From positions 1-33,635 of the forward strand of contig NZ_JADPRT010000029.1 in the NCBI RefSeq assembly GCF_015690355.1: DNA of 33,635 nucleotides, in the 5' to 3' direction. The number at the start of each line of letters is the position of its first letter. The first letter of the stretch is position 1. Positions 1 to 7,364 of the stretch are shown piece after piece. The stretch comes from Streptacidiphilus fuscans. Its GTDB lineage: Bacteria; Actinomycetota; Actinomycetes; Streptomycetales; Streptomycetaceae. The position numbers and the translations under genes are program-made. The notes beneath the pieces were generated by a model. That model was not told the DNA's origin, ran no database searches, and saw only the letters and a program-made list of their open reading frames with translations.

Positions 1-78
1 AACGTCCTGTGGGCCCTCATGCGCGACGGCCGTACCTTCGAGATCACCCCGCCAGGCAACCCCATCAGACTGAGCTGA
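1..78 (+). CDS. C-terminal end of an IS110-like transposase (5' cut by window edge)
   Basis: Frame 1 is open from the first base and ends at TGA 76-78, giving 25 residues that begin NVLWALMRDGRTFEI. From memory, many actinobacterial IS110-family (DEDD, RuvC-like) transposases end with a similar NVLWALxRDGR segment just before the stop, so I read this as the 3' end of such a gene. About 30 bases after the stop lies CTTGACACCTTCATTGGGAA (111-130), which looks like the right-end sequence of these elements; IS110 elements lack long inverted repeats. Only the tail is visible, so completeness and activity cannot be judged. An unrelated ORF end is possible. Confidence 0.45.
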   Translation, partial: NVLWALMRDGRTFEITPPGNPIRLS

Positions 79-178
79 CACGCTCACAGTCAGTCACTAA
101 TCGGGCTTGACACCTTCATTGGGAATCAGTATCGCTGGAGAGTTGAAGCAGACAGGGCTGTTTGTCCAAGAGGCCGGT

Positions 179-445
179 TCAGCCGGCGTCAGGGTCGAAT
201 CCGAGTGAGCGGATGAAGTCGAGCGCTTCGAGGATGATCGGCTTCATGCGGCCAGGAAGCTCGAGGTGTTCGGTGCCTGGGAACGGCACTACGCGCGGGT
301 CGTCGGGGTCAGCCGTGAGGCCCTTGACGACGAGGTCACCGTTTTCGGTGTCCACCCAGACCGCTGCCGGGCCGCCGATCGGGTCGGCGCCGATGAAATG
401 CAAAGGCATGCGCGCCACCGTTTCGCAGGGCTGGTTGGCCGTCAA
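179..445 (-). CDS. Small hypothetical protein downstream of the SMI1/KNR4 gene
   Basis: This is an 88-aa acidic protein from a TTG start at 445; an internal ATG at 409 would give 76 aa. Neither start has a convincing ribosome-binding site. It has no signal peptide or membrane segment. The middle reads AVWVDTENGDLVVKG, a short beta-hairpin-like pattern, followed by a predicted C-terminal helix (EALDFIRSLGF). I recall similar small actinobacterial proteins of unknown function, but I cannot name a family. It starts 48 bases after the stop of the SMI1/KNR4-type gene on the same strand, so the two are probably co-transcribed and may form an immunity-type pair. The function is unknown. Confidence 0.55.
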   Translation of the reverse strand: MTANQPCETVARMPLHFIGADPIGGPAAVWVDTENGDLVVKGLTADPDDPRVVPFPGTEHLELPGRMKPIILEALDFIRSLGFDPDAG

Positions 446-493
446 GAGTGCCGCGGGTGCACCACCTGTCGGGGGCTTCCTGTGTTGCCGTGC

Positions 494-1093
494 TCAGGCC
501 GGTTCGAAGGTCGGTTGCACTGGGCCGATCTCCTCGCTGGCAACCAGTTCCTCCAGGTCCTCCGGCTCGAGGAACTCCAGGGCCGCCGGGTCAAGGCCGT
601 GGTGGCGGTCGACGTCGAGTAGCCGTCGCACCCACGACAGGGCGAAGCTCGAGAACGGGCCGTCGAAGGGCTCACAGCCCTCTTCGTGGGCCATGGTGAC
701 GATCTGCCATCGGTTCGGGTCGGGGTCGCAGGGCAGGAAGAAGTGCTCATCGCCGCTGTAGTCGTAGCCCCACGAGATGAGCCCACCGGATTCGGGGTGG
801 AAGGGGTACGGCAGGTGCTCGGAGTCGCCGCTGCTGAGTGCCCTGGCTCGGCGCTCGGCGAAGACCTCATTGGTCTTGCGCATGCGTTCCAACAGCGGGT
901 TTGTTCCCTGAGGGTGGAAGAGAACGAGCTCCCTCGAGATGACCCCAGAGCCGTAGGCGTCGAGAAACGCCTTGAAGTCACTGGGCAGAGCGGACCCTAC
1001 GTATTGCTCCACTTGGGTCCAGTCATCCGGGTTGGCCTGCCCGTGGGCCGGCTCGCCGCCCAACAGGGCCCGTAACTCATCCAACGAGGACAC
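494..1093 (-). CDS. SMI1/KNR4 (SUKH) family immunity-like protein
   Basis: This 199-aa protein starts at GTG 1093, with GGGAG about 6 bases upstream. The N-terminal half has the SMI1/KNR4 pattern: an acidic helix with W, then an EQYVGSALPSDFKAFLDAYG segment, followed by an aromatic/Gly block (GLISWGYDYSGDEHFFLP) and a helical C-terminus rich in acidic Leu repeats. SUKH proteins are known as immunity proteins for many nuclease and deaminase toxins of polymorphic toxin systems, acting in the cytoplasm by binding the toxin. No toxin gene sits next to it, so it looks like an orphan immunity gene left in a rearranged region. The 88-aa gene follows in the same direction. Family assignment is fairly firm; the toxin partner is unknown. 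Confidence 0.85.
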   Translation of the reverse strand: MSSLDELRALLGGEPAHGQANPDDWTQVEQYVGSALPSDFKAFLDAYGSGVISRELVLFHPQGTNPLLERMRKTNEVFAERRARALSSGDSEHLPYPFHPESGGLISWGYDYSGDEHFFLPCDPDPNRWQIVTMAHEEGCEPFDGPFSSFALSWVRRLLDVDRHHGLDPAALEFLEPEDLEELVASEEIGPVQPTFEPA

Positions 1094-1207
1094 GCACCAC
1101 TCCCAAGCCTCAGTCGCTCAACCTGCGATGGCCTGAACCTAGTGGCCATCCACCTTCGGTAACAACGCTCTGGCCTCGCAGTCAAACGACACCTGCGTTC
1201 ACGGGGC

Positions 1208-1294
1208 GTGTTGGAGGGCCGCTCCCTTTCACTTGAGTACGAGATCACCCAGGGGCCCGAAGGACCGCAAGCGGCGCGGGTCAGGGCCGTCTAA
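1208..1294 (+). pseudogene. 3' relic of a cold-shock protein gene (CspA-like)
   Basis: Reading plus strand in frame to TAA 1292-1294 gives 28 residues, including SLEYEITQGPEGPQAARV. This matches the usual C-terminus of bacterial cold-shock domain proteins (V.FEV.QG.KGPQA.NV). Upstream in the same frame there is no N-terminal GTVKWFN or RNP1 motif, so the gene is 5'-truncated and surely dead. A strong terminator stem-loop follows 20 bases after the stop, as expected for an intact csp 3' end. The assignment rests on a short stretch, so it is moderate. Confidence 0.5.
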
Positions 1295-1314
1295 CCCTTC
1301 GCCCAAACAGAATG

Positions 1315-1344
1315 GGCCCCGCGCCGGACGAGCCGGGCGGGGCC
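1315..1344 (+). terminator. Intrinsic terminator behind the csp relic
   Basis: GGCCCCGC and CCGG at the left pair with CCGG and GCGGGGCC at the right around a short loop, followed by CTCTTTG. It lies just after the cold-shock gene relic and probably belonged to it. It could now insulate the leftward SMI1/KNR4 gene from rightward transcription. Confidence 0.6.
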
Positions 1345-1400
1345 TCTTTGTATTCGGTCAGGCGTCTATGGCCTGCGTCATCAAGTAGTCGAGCGCGGCA

Positions 1401-1523
1401 TCAGCGGAATGAGCATGCCCGCCTTCCCGTACTGGAGGAGTCCCCGGGCGCATAGGCCAGGAGTGCGGCGGCGCCTAAAGCGATGCCTGTCATCGCTATG
1501 GCCTTCTTCTGCTGCGCGGACAC
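1401..1523 (-). CDS. Tiny single-span membrane peptide
   Basis: GTG at 1523 is preceded by a strong GGAGGGG ribosome-binding sequence 7 bases upstream and opens a 40-aa ORF ending at TGA 1401-1403. The peptide has a short basic N-terminus (QQKK), one hydrophobic segment (residues 9-24, AIAMTGIALGAAALLA) and a polar Ser/Arg-rich tail. This layout fits a membrane-anchored small peptide, or the start of a secreted protein whose remainder was lost. It lies just downstream of the IS5 element on the same strand and may be transcribed from it. I do not recognise a family. The good RBS is the main reason to call it real. Confidence 0.4.
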   Translation of the reverse strand: MSAQQKKAIAMTGIALGAAALLAYAPGDSSSTGRRACSFR

Positions 1524-1568
1524 GAGCTGTCCCCTCCCGTTCGCCGCCGGGCGCGCCTTGCGCCGGAC

Positions 1569-2389
1569 TTACTGATCGTTTCGGAATGATCTCCGGAGCC
1601 GGCGGAAGCAGATGATGCTGGCCGCCAGTTCCAGCAGTCCCTGATGGAGGTCGGCTCGGCGCTCGTAGCGGGTGCGGAGTCGTTTGAACTGGTGAAGCCA
1701 GGCGAAGGTGCGCTCTACCACCCAGCGTGTCCTGCCGAGTCCGGAGCCATGCGCCCTGCCGCGACGCGCGATCTGCGGCTTGATCCCTCGCTTCCACAGC
1801 AGGCGGCGGTACTTGTCGAAGTCGTAGCCGCGGTCCGCGAACAGCCGTTTAGGCCTGCTGCGAGGCCGTCCACGCAGGCCCCGGATACGGGGTATCGCAT
1901 CCAGGAGCGGGATCAACTGCGTGACGTCGTGGCGATTCCCACCGGTGAGCGACACCGCGAATGGGGTGCTAAAGCGGTCCACAATCGCGTGGTGTTTGGA
2001 GCCCGGACGTGCACGGTCGACGGGCGAGGGGCCCACATGATCCCCCCTTTCAGCGCCCTGACATGGGAGCCGTCGACCGCGCAATCATCCATGTCCAGGC
2101 CGCCGTTGACCCTCAGCTCGGTGAGCAGTACCTCGTGCAGGCGGCGCCAGATACCCGCCTCGGTCCAGTCCCGCAGTCTTCGCCAGGCTGTCACTCCCGA
2201 ACAGCCCACGATCTGGGCGGGCACGTCTCGCCAGGCGACTCCCTTGCGCAGCACGTAGACGATGCCGGCCAGTGCCACGCGGTCCGATACCGGCAGCTGT
2301 CCGGGGTGCCGGCGGCGCCGGACAGGCCGAGCGGGGAGAAGTTGAGCTATGCGTTCCCAGAGGTCATTAGGAACCAGATCGGCGGACAC
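1569..2389 (-). CDS. IS5-family transposase in two frames (orfA + orfB, -1 frameshift)
   Basis: orfA runs from GTG 2389 and encodes the N-terminal DUF4096-like domain (LVPNDLWERIAQLLPARP, then GCSGVTAWRRLRDWTEAG). orfB, ending at TAA 1569-1571, carries the DDE catalytic half: VDRARPGSKHHAIVD, FADRGYD (second Asp) and VVERTFAWLHQFKRL (Glu). A single -1 shift on a run of six Gs joins them as RALKGGDHVGPSPVDRARP, giving a ~273-aa product of normal length. The first catalytic Asp lies in DMDDCAVDGSHV of orfA. The two-frame layout is typical of the IS427-like subgroup, so the shift is probably programmed rather than a mutation, and the element may still be active. I could not define matching terminal inverted repeats. 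Confidence 0.85.
2042..2050 (-). other. Probable -1 frameshift slippery site (AAAGGGGGG)
   Basis: On the minus strand the orfA codons AAA GGG GGG precede the frame change. Stepping back one base after this run yields the conserved transposase sequence KGGDHVGPSPVD without loss or gain of residues. A/G homopolymer runs at this place are common in IS5 (IS427-type) elements. A one-base change in the G run would mimic this pattern. Confidence 0.6.
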
Positions 2390-2474
2390 GGTCGCAGAGT
2401 CTGTCGAGACCTGCCGTCAGACGCCAACCTAGCTGTCACGATCGGCGGGTCAAACGGTGGGGGCTCGGTCCGAC

Positions 2475-3056
2475 TCAGCGCCAACCGCCGTGCCGCGGTG
2501 CCGAGTACTCGCCGAACAGCGGGTCGTAGAGGTCCCCGTCGTCTGTGGCCACCACGTAGTGGGGCTCGGTCCTTGAGGCTGCTGCCTGCAAGCGGATGAC
2601 GAGGTCGGGGACAGGGAGGACACGCAGCGACAGAGCCGCAGCCACGCGAGCGCGCTCTTCGGCGATCTCCGGATGGTCCCTGGCCAGATACCTCTCAAGA
2701 TGCCAGGCGGAAGCCTGCATGACCTCTACGTCGCCGCCGCCGGAGAAGCGAAGACAGTCCTGCCGTTCCAGCCCGATGATGATCTCCAGCGCGTCCGCCA
2801 GGTCGTCGGCGATCAGCCCGCCCTCCCCTTCCGAGGTCGCGAACACCACCGGTCGGCGGCCGCCTTCCTCGGCGCACAGGAAGTACGCCCCGCCGGTGAA
2901 ATCCCCTGCGATCGGCTCCAGCGGCGCGCCTGAGGCAAGCCTCAGGCTGGCACCGCACTCCTTCCGCTCGATGTCGAACTCGAAGGATGCCCGCAGCAGC
3001 CCGTGGATGTCCAGGATGCTCTGGATCAGATCGAGCAGGTGATCGTTTGAGGCCAT
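2475..3056 (-). CDS. Uncharacterised acidic protein
   Basis: This is a 193-aa protein from ATG 3056. An upstream GTG at 3125 is less likely because it reaches towards the IS relic at 3140-3173. It begins MASNDHLLDLIQSILDIHG and continues with ASGAPLEPIAGDFTGGAYFL, a stretch with alternating polar/hydrophobic residues, then a helical block (GLIADDLADALEIIIGL). There is no signal peptide. Length, acidity and the Gly/aromatic-then-helix layout are reminiscent of SUKH-like immunity proteins, but I do not see a decisive motif. I recall similar unannotated Streptomyces proteins. It is squeezed between an IS5 element (its start 86 bases away) and an IS5 end relic, with no partner gene. The function is unknown. 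Confidence 0.6.
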   Translation of the reverse strand: MASNDHLLDLIQSILDIHGLLRASFEFDIERKECGASLRLASGAPLEPIAGDFTGGAYFLCAEEGGRRPVVFATSEGEGGLIADDLADALEIIIGLERQDCLRFSGGGDVEVMQASAWHLERYLARDHPEIAEERARVAAALSLRVLPVPDLVIRLQAAASRTEPHYVVATDDGDLYDPLFGEYSAPRHGGWR

Positions 3057-3139
3057 CCATCGACGATAGCCAGGGCCGCTGACGTGCAGGGGCCTGGCCT
3101 GCCCCACGATGACCGCGACGGACACCCACTCGGTCGCCG

Positions 3140-3173
3140 CCGCAGCAGGTCATTCTGAACGATCAGTAAGTCC
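3140..3173 (+). mobile_element. Relic of an IS5-type element right end
   Basis: AACGATCAGTAAGTCC at 3158-3173 is identical to the 3' end of the IS5 orfB nearby (there on the minus strand, covering its NDQ-stop codons). The preceding bases CGCAGCAGGTCATTC resemble the matching RRSF-coding part. Nothing else of a transposase is left. It marks a second IS5-type end, in opposite orientation to the intact copy, directly at the broken 5' edge of the helicase fragment. Confidence 0.55.
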
Positions 3174-3179
3174 TGTGCC

Positions 3180-3759
3180 CCGCCCGCAAACATCAGGCGG
3201 GCACCCACGAACTCGGCCTACGCCTCCAAGACGCCCTCAACCCCGCCACCGCAGGCGACCACCAACACTGGTGCGACGCCCGACCTTTCCGCGCCGGCGA
3301 CCGCGTCATGCCGATCCGCAACGACCCCAAGAAAGGCCCCAACGGCGTCTACAACGGCTCGGTCGGCACCATCACCCTCCTCGACACCGAACAGCGCGAA
3401 CTCGAGATCACCTTCGACGGCGACGCCGCCACCTACACCTTCGACGAACTCGACGACGTCCTGAACGCCTACGCCATCACCGTCCCCGCGCCCAAGGCAG
3501 CGAATACCCCGCTGTTGTTATTTCCCTCACCACGGCCAGCGCCTTCATGCTGCGCCGCAACCTGATCTACACCGCCATCACCCGCGGCAAGCAGAAAGCC
3601 GTCCTGGTAGGCGAGGAAGAGGCCCTACACCGCGCGCTCACGAAAGCCGAACCGCACCGCAACACCGCCCTTGCGAGGCGCCTTCACGCCCTCTTCACCG
3701 GTGCCGCTGGCCATCCCGCAGCGCTCCGAGTAGCAGACGGCCAGCTCGCCGTGTGCTGA
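3180..3759 (+). pseudogene. Truncated, frameshifted SF1 (RecD-like) helicase C-terminus
   Basis: In one frame the DNA reads DHQHWCDARPFRAGDRVMPI (GDRVM, the SH3-like insert), then NGVYNGSVGTI and a DELDDVLNAYAITV segment. After about base 3485 the other frame continues with RAQGSEYPAVVI, LRRNLIYTAITRGK and VLVGEEEALHRAL, ending at TGA 3757-3759. Together these are the C-terminal motifs IV-VI of RecD/TraA-type superfamily 1 helicases. One missing base restores the normal ITVHRAQGSEYP sequence. The N-terminal ATPase motifs are absent, and the fragment starts right at the IS5 end relic. It is therefore a dead 3' remnant, probably cut off by an IS-mediated deletion. Confidence 0.8.
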
Positions 3760-4222
3760 CCACTGCGATGCTCTTGGCGTGTTCCAATGTCCGCCAAGGC
3801 GGAGCCCCGCCCCGCGTTTTGCGCGGGCGGTATGCGCGTGATCCGCTTCAGATGCATGTATTAGTGCGTCGGCGGTGCCCCGGCGTGGGCCGGGGCACCT
3901 TCGTGTCTGCCCTCCACCTGTCTGGCGGGCTGGCTCGCCGCGTGCGATTTCGCCGAGCGTGCGGACACGCGCCGCACGTCAGACGCTAGTCACGCGAACC
4001 CGTAAGGGCTCGCTGGGATGGCCAGTTGGGTGACGTTCATTCAGCCCGGTTGTGGTGCGCAGTCGCTGTTGTCGTTCCGATCCTGGGGAGGGGGCGAACG
4101 GCTTGAGCGGGTCCTGGACCAGCCGGCCTCGGCATTCGGGGGAGGGCGGAGATGTCGGCCAGGCCGGCGTCTGGTGGGGGTTTTCGGGTTGAGGGGCTTC
4201 TCAACGCCCAGACGGGGCGGGG
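3760..4222. other. Non-coding stretch between helicase relic and transglycosylase gene
   Basis: I see no convincing gene in this stretch. It contains the strong stem-loop at 3874-3899. The G-rich part from about 4080 onwards continues the skewed composition of the neighbouring Pro/Thr-rich coding tail read on the opposite strand. Confidence 0.5.
3874..3899. terminator. Perfect 11-bp stem-loop, probable terminator
   Basis: GGTGCCCCGGC (3874-3884) pairs perfectly with GCCGGGGCACC (3889-3899) over a GTGG loop. It has no T-run, as is common for Streptomyces terminators. It can serve the rightward helicase relic, the leftward transglycosylase gene, or both. Confidence 0.6.
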
Positions 4223-5464
4223 TCACCGGCTTGGCGTGGTGGTGGGGGTTGGTGGCCCGGTTGGGGTGGGGCAGTTGGGGGGTGTGGGGGAGGCGGTGGG
4301 GCTGCCGGTGCTGGTGGGGGTGGGTGTGGGTGTCGGGGTTCCCGAAGGCGTCGGTGTTGCGGTGCTGGTGGGCGTGGGGCTTCCGCTGGTGGGGGTGCAG
4401 ACCGGGCTGGGGGTTGGGGGGTTGGACGGTGTGGCCGTGGGGCTGGTGCTGGCGGTCGGGGAGGGGCGGCCGGTGTTGGTCGGGCTTGCTGAGCGGGTCG
4501 GTGCTGGCGGCTGGGGTGTCCTTGTGCCTGTGGGTGTCGGTGCGCTGGTCGGGTGTGCGGCGCTCGTGTTCGGGGCCGTGTGGCTGGCGGTCGGCGTGGT
4601 GATGCTGCTCGCAGTCAGTGGAGTGCTGCTTGGGTCGGGGTTGGGGGTGGTGTGGTGTTGGTAGTAGGTGATCCAGGCGGTGACGGTGGCGAGGTAGGCG
4701 GGGGAGTCGTTGTAGCTGAGGATCGCGGCGTTGAGGTCGGTGGTGTTGGCGAGGTCGCGTGCGTCCGCGCATAGGTAGTGGCCTGCGGCGAGGGCGGCGT
4801 CGTAGACGTTGTTGGGGTCGGCGATGTGGTCGTCGTTGCCGTCCGTACCCCAGGTTGCCCAGGTGGAGGGGATGAATTGCATGGGGCCTTCGGCGCGGGC
4901 CCAACCGCCCCCGGTTGCGGGGATGGCGGCGTTGCCGCTGGTGCCGTTCAAGACCGGTCCGAGGATGGGGGTTCGGGTGGTGCCGTTGGCGGTGAGGTTG
5001 CCGTTGTCGGCTTGACCTGATTCGACCTGACCGATCCCGGCGAGGACGGTCCAGGGCAGGTGGCAGCCGGGGTCGCTTGCGGCGATGGAGCGTTGGGCGT
5101 CGAGGTAGGCGGCCTGCACGAGTGCCGGGATCCCGCTCCCACCCACTGTGACCGGCGAGTCGCTGGCAGCGGCTGTGCCTCCTGTATGGGTGGCGGCGCT
5201 GTTGGTGCCGGTTGGTTCGGGAGCTGTTGGGGGGAGTGCGGTGAACAGGGGTTGGCTGTTGCCTGTTGCGGACCGTGGCGGCGTAATCGCGGAGGCGGCG
5301 GCTGGGGGTGTGGCGGTGGTGAGCGCGGTCAGGGCGGTCATGGCTGCGGCGGCGATGGCGGTGAGCCACGTGCGAGCCCGGTCCCGAGTCCGGGGGCCCT
5401 GGGAGCGGGGCATGGCTGTGCGGCGGACGGTGGGTCTGGCGTGGCGGGCATGCCTGGGGCTCAT
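4223..5464 (-). CDS. Secreted lytic transglycosylase with long Pro/Thr-rich tail
   Basis: ATG 5464 gives 413 aa. An upstream GTG at 5524 is rejected because it lies inside a terminator stem. An Arg-rich N-terminus with a hydrophobic stretch (about residues 33-58, WLTAIAAAAMTALTAL) is a signal peptide. The catalytic part (about 115-265) matches MltB/SLT-like lytic transglycosylases: LPWTVLAGIGQVESG with the likely catalytic Glu148, then AEGPMQFIPSTWATWGTDGN, NNVYDAALAAGHYLC and ILSYNDSPAYLATV. Such enzymes cleave the MurNAc-GlcNAc bond of peptidoglycan outside the cell. The last ~145 residues are almost only P, T, S and A, a flexible wall-spanning linker that ends without an anchor. It is last in a leftward group of secreted proteins; local wall opening for the giant neighbours is a plausible role, but inferred. 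Confidence 0.9.
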   Translation of the reverse strand: MSPRHARHARPTVRRTAMPRSQGPRTRDRARTWLTAIAAAAMTALTALTTATPPAAASAITPPRSATGNSQPLFTALPPTAPEPTGTNSAATHTGGTAAASDSPVTVGGSGIPALVQAAYLDAQRSIAASDPGCHLPWTVLAGIGQVESGQADNGNLTANGTTRTPILGPVLNGTSGNAAIPATGGGWARAEGPMQFIPSTWATWGTDGNDDHIADPNNVYDAALAAGHYLCADARDLANTTDLNAAILSYNDSPAYLATVTAWITYYQHHTTPNPDPSSTPLTASSITTPTASHTAPNTSAAHPTSAPTPTGTRTPQPPAPTRSASPTNTGRPSPTASTSPTATPSNPPTPSPVCTPTSGSPTPTSTATPTPSGTPTPTPTPTSTGSPTASPTPPNCPTPTGPPTPTTTPSR

Positions 5465-5513
5465 GGCGGCTGGGTTCCTGACGGTGGTGCGGGCGCGGGT
5501 CAGCGTAGGTCCA

Positions 5514-5544
5514 GGGGGTGCCACCCGGTAGCGGTGGCACCCCC
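5514..5544 (-). terminator. 12-bp stem-loop behind the Ig-like protein gene
   Basis: GGGGGTGCCACC (5514-5525) pairs with GGTGGCACCCCC (5533-5544) over a 7-base loop. It lies between the end of the Ig-like gene and the transglycosylase start, so the latter probably has its own promoter or depends on read-through. Confidence 0.7.
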
Positions 5545-5554
5545 CGAGGGCTGG

Positions 5555-7252
5555 TCAGCTGACGTGGATGGTGGCGGTGGTTGAGGCGTTGGTGTTCCAG
5601 ACGCTGGTGGTCTGGTAGGAGAGGGTCCACGTACCGCTGGTGGTGGGTCGGGCCCACAGGGCGAAGGCGCCCGCGGTGTTGGTGTGTGCGGTGCCGGCGA
5701 GGTAGGAGCGGGTGGAGCCGGCGGGGCGGAACCACAGCTGGACGGTCTGGTTGGCGTAGGCGGTCCAGGGGCCGTAGCCCTGTTGGGCGAGGGTGCCGGT
5801 GAAGTGGACCCAGGTGCCGGGGCGGACGTTGGTGGTGGTGGGGCCGCCGGTGATGCGGGTCTGGTAGCGGAAGGTGTGGACGGTGCCGCTGACGGCTTGG
5901 GCGTAGCCGGGGGCGGTCGGCGTGTAGAGGCGCCAGTAGCCGTGGGGGTTGGACACGTGCACGGTGTGGGTGGCGGTGGTGGCTGGCAGGGTGGTGATGG
6001 TGGCCCAGCCGGTGCGACCGTCGCTGGACTGCTGGAGCTGGACGTTGCCGCCGGGGATGCCGGTGGTGCTGGTGACCGACTGGTGGATCGTCAGGTTGCT
6101 GTTCGCGTCGATGGACGCCCCGGACAGCTGCAGCACCGGTTGGTCGGGCATGGAGGTGACGGTCTCGCTGGCCTGGGCGGCAGCGAGGTAGAGGCTCACG
6201 CTCGTGGCACTGGTGTAGATCGGCCAGCTCGTGCTGGTGTCCGGGACCGTCATGGTGAACGAGAAGCGGCCGTTGGTGTCGGTCTCGGCCTGGGTGGAGG
6301 ACCAGGTGCCGTCGCCGCCGAGGAAGACGAAGCCGCCGGGGACGGGGTGCCAGCCGCTGGTGTTCTGGTATTCCAGAGTGCCGGAGACGGTGGTCTTGGT
6401 GCCGGCGGTGAGGGTGGCTCCGGTGTGATCGAGGACGATCCTGGTGGGTGTGTTGACTGCTGCGGCCACCGTCGTGCTGGGCCCGGGGATGCTCTCGGGT
6501 GAGCACTCCGGGCATACCACGAAAGGCAGGAGGGCGGCGACGCTGACGGCCATCGTGCTGCCGGTGTTGGGGTTGGGCTGGAACGCGATGGACCAGCTGC
6601 CGTCGGTGGCGATGGTCTGGGTGGTGGCGCGGTTGGGCGTTGTGGGGGTGTTGGTGTTTCCGGCGCTGGCCTGGATGGTCAGCGGGCCGGTCCAGGGGGT
6701 GCCGGTGTCGCCGCTGTCGGGGTCGTAGGTGGTGAGGTAGCCGGTGACTGTCTCGACCTGGTTGTCGTAGGACAGGGGGGCCTGGCCGAAGACCGTGTCG
6801 TGGAAGACCGGCAGGAGGGTGATCGGGACCGGATCGCCGCCCAGTGCCCCTTCCAGGCTCGGGGTTCCGTCGGCGGCGTAGGCGATCGCGGATATCGCGT
6901 AGTAGCCGTGCGGCAGGTGCAGGGGGCCGGTGGTCTGCCAGCTGCCGTCGGCCGCAGGCTGGCTGACGGTGATGTCGATCTTCGGGCCCCAGTCGCCGGT
7001 GGGGTAGTTCTGCTGCAGCACGAAGGTGACGTGGTCTACGTCGCCGGAGGCGGTGGCGCGCAGCACGTACCCGTGGTCGGTCTGCAGCGCGTCGACGCTG
7101 GTGAGCTGGGGTGCGGGGTCGGCGGCGGGGACGCTGGTACCGGGGGCCGGGCTGGGCGCGGTGTCGGCTGCGGCGGTGGTGGCTGGCAGTAGGAGTGCCG
7201 CGGCGAGCAGCGCGGTGGTGGCGGTGGCGGGCAGGGCGGTTCGGCGGCGCAC
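5555..7252 (-). CDS. Large secreted protein with Ig-like/beta-sandwich repeats
   Basis: GTG 7252 is preferred, giving 565 aa. It has AGGGAG 5 bases upstream and gives an ideal signal peptide (VRRRTALPATATTALLAAAL, cut after a TAAADTA-like site). Upstream in-frame starts at 7333 and 7291 lack such an RBS. The rest is Thr/Ser/Gly-rich with several beta-sandwich-like modules (LTSVDALQTDHGYVLRATAS; TRIVLDHTGATLTAGTKTTV; GRFSFTMTVP; WRLYTPTAPGYAQAVSGTVH; GTWTLSYQT). The modules resemble Ig-like and carbohydrate-binding folds of actinobacterial surface proteins. There are no catalytic motifs or membrane anchor. It sits between the DNRLRE protein and the lytic transglycosylase on the same strand. 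A structural or adhesive extracellular role is likely; the exact family is not resolved. Confidence 0.8.
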   Translation of the reverse strand: MRRRTALPATATTALLAAALLLPATTAAADTAPSPAPGTSVPAADPAPQLTSVDALQTDHGYVLRATASGDVDHVTFVLQQNYPTGDWGPKIDITVSQPAADGSWQTTGPLHLPHGYYAISAIAYAADGTPSLEGALGGDPVPITLLPVFHDTVFGQAPLSYDNQVETVTGYLTTYDPDSGDTGTPWTGPLTIQASAGNTNTPTTPNRATTQTIATDGSWSIAFQPNPNTGSTMAVSVAALLPFVVCPECSPESIPGPSTTVAAAVNTPTRIVLDHTGATLTAGTKTTVSGTLEYQNTSGWHPVPGGFVFLGGDGTWSSTQAETDTNGRFSFTMTVPDTSTSWPIYTSATSVSLYLAAAQASETVTSMPDQPVLQLSGASIDANSNLTIHQSVTSTTGIPGGNVQLQQSSDGRTGWATITTLPATTATHTVHVSNPHGYWRLYTPTAPGYAQAVSGTVHTFRYQTRITGGPTTTNVRPGTWVHFTGTLAQQGYGPWTAYANQTVQLWFRPAGSTRSYLAGTAHTNTAGAFALWARPTTSGTWTLSYQTTSVWNTNASTTATIHVS

Positions 7253-7300
7253 GGGGTCTCCCTGTGGGGGTGTGGTTGGGCGTGTACGCATGTGCGGGAG

Positions 7301-7340
7301 GCCGGTCGTGGCACCGCCGGAGTGCGGTGTCACGACCGGC
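7301..7340 (-). terminator. 17-bp stem-loop between DNRLRE and Ig-like genes
   Basis: Bases 7301-7317 pair with 7324-7340 with a single mismatch (outer arm GCCGGTCGTG / CACGACCGGC) around a 6-base loop. It lies 24 bases after the DNRLRE gene on the minus strand and overlaps the upstream in-frame start codons of the Ig-like gene, which supports the GTG at 7252 as its true start. Confidence 0.75.
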
Positions 7341-7364
7341 CTGTCGGTCAGGCGATGGGGGTGC

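Noticed and set aside
4041..6515. Very long leftward open frame of 824 codons
   Set aside because: It overlaps the transglycosylase and Ig-like genes in another frame, is nearly pure His/Arg/Pro, and has no domain or signal logic; it is a by-product of G/C-rich codon bias.
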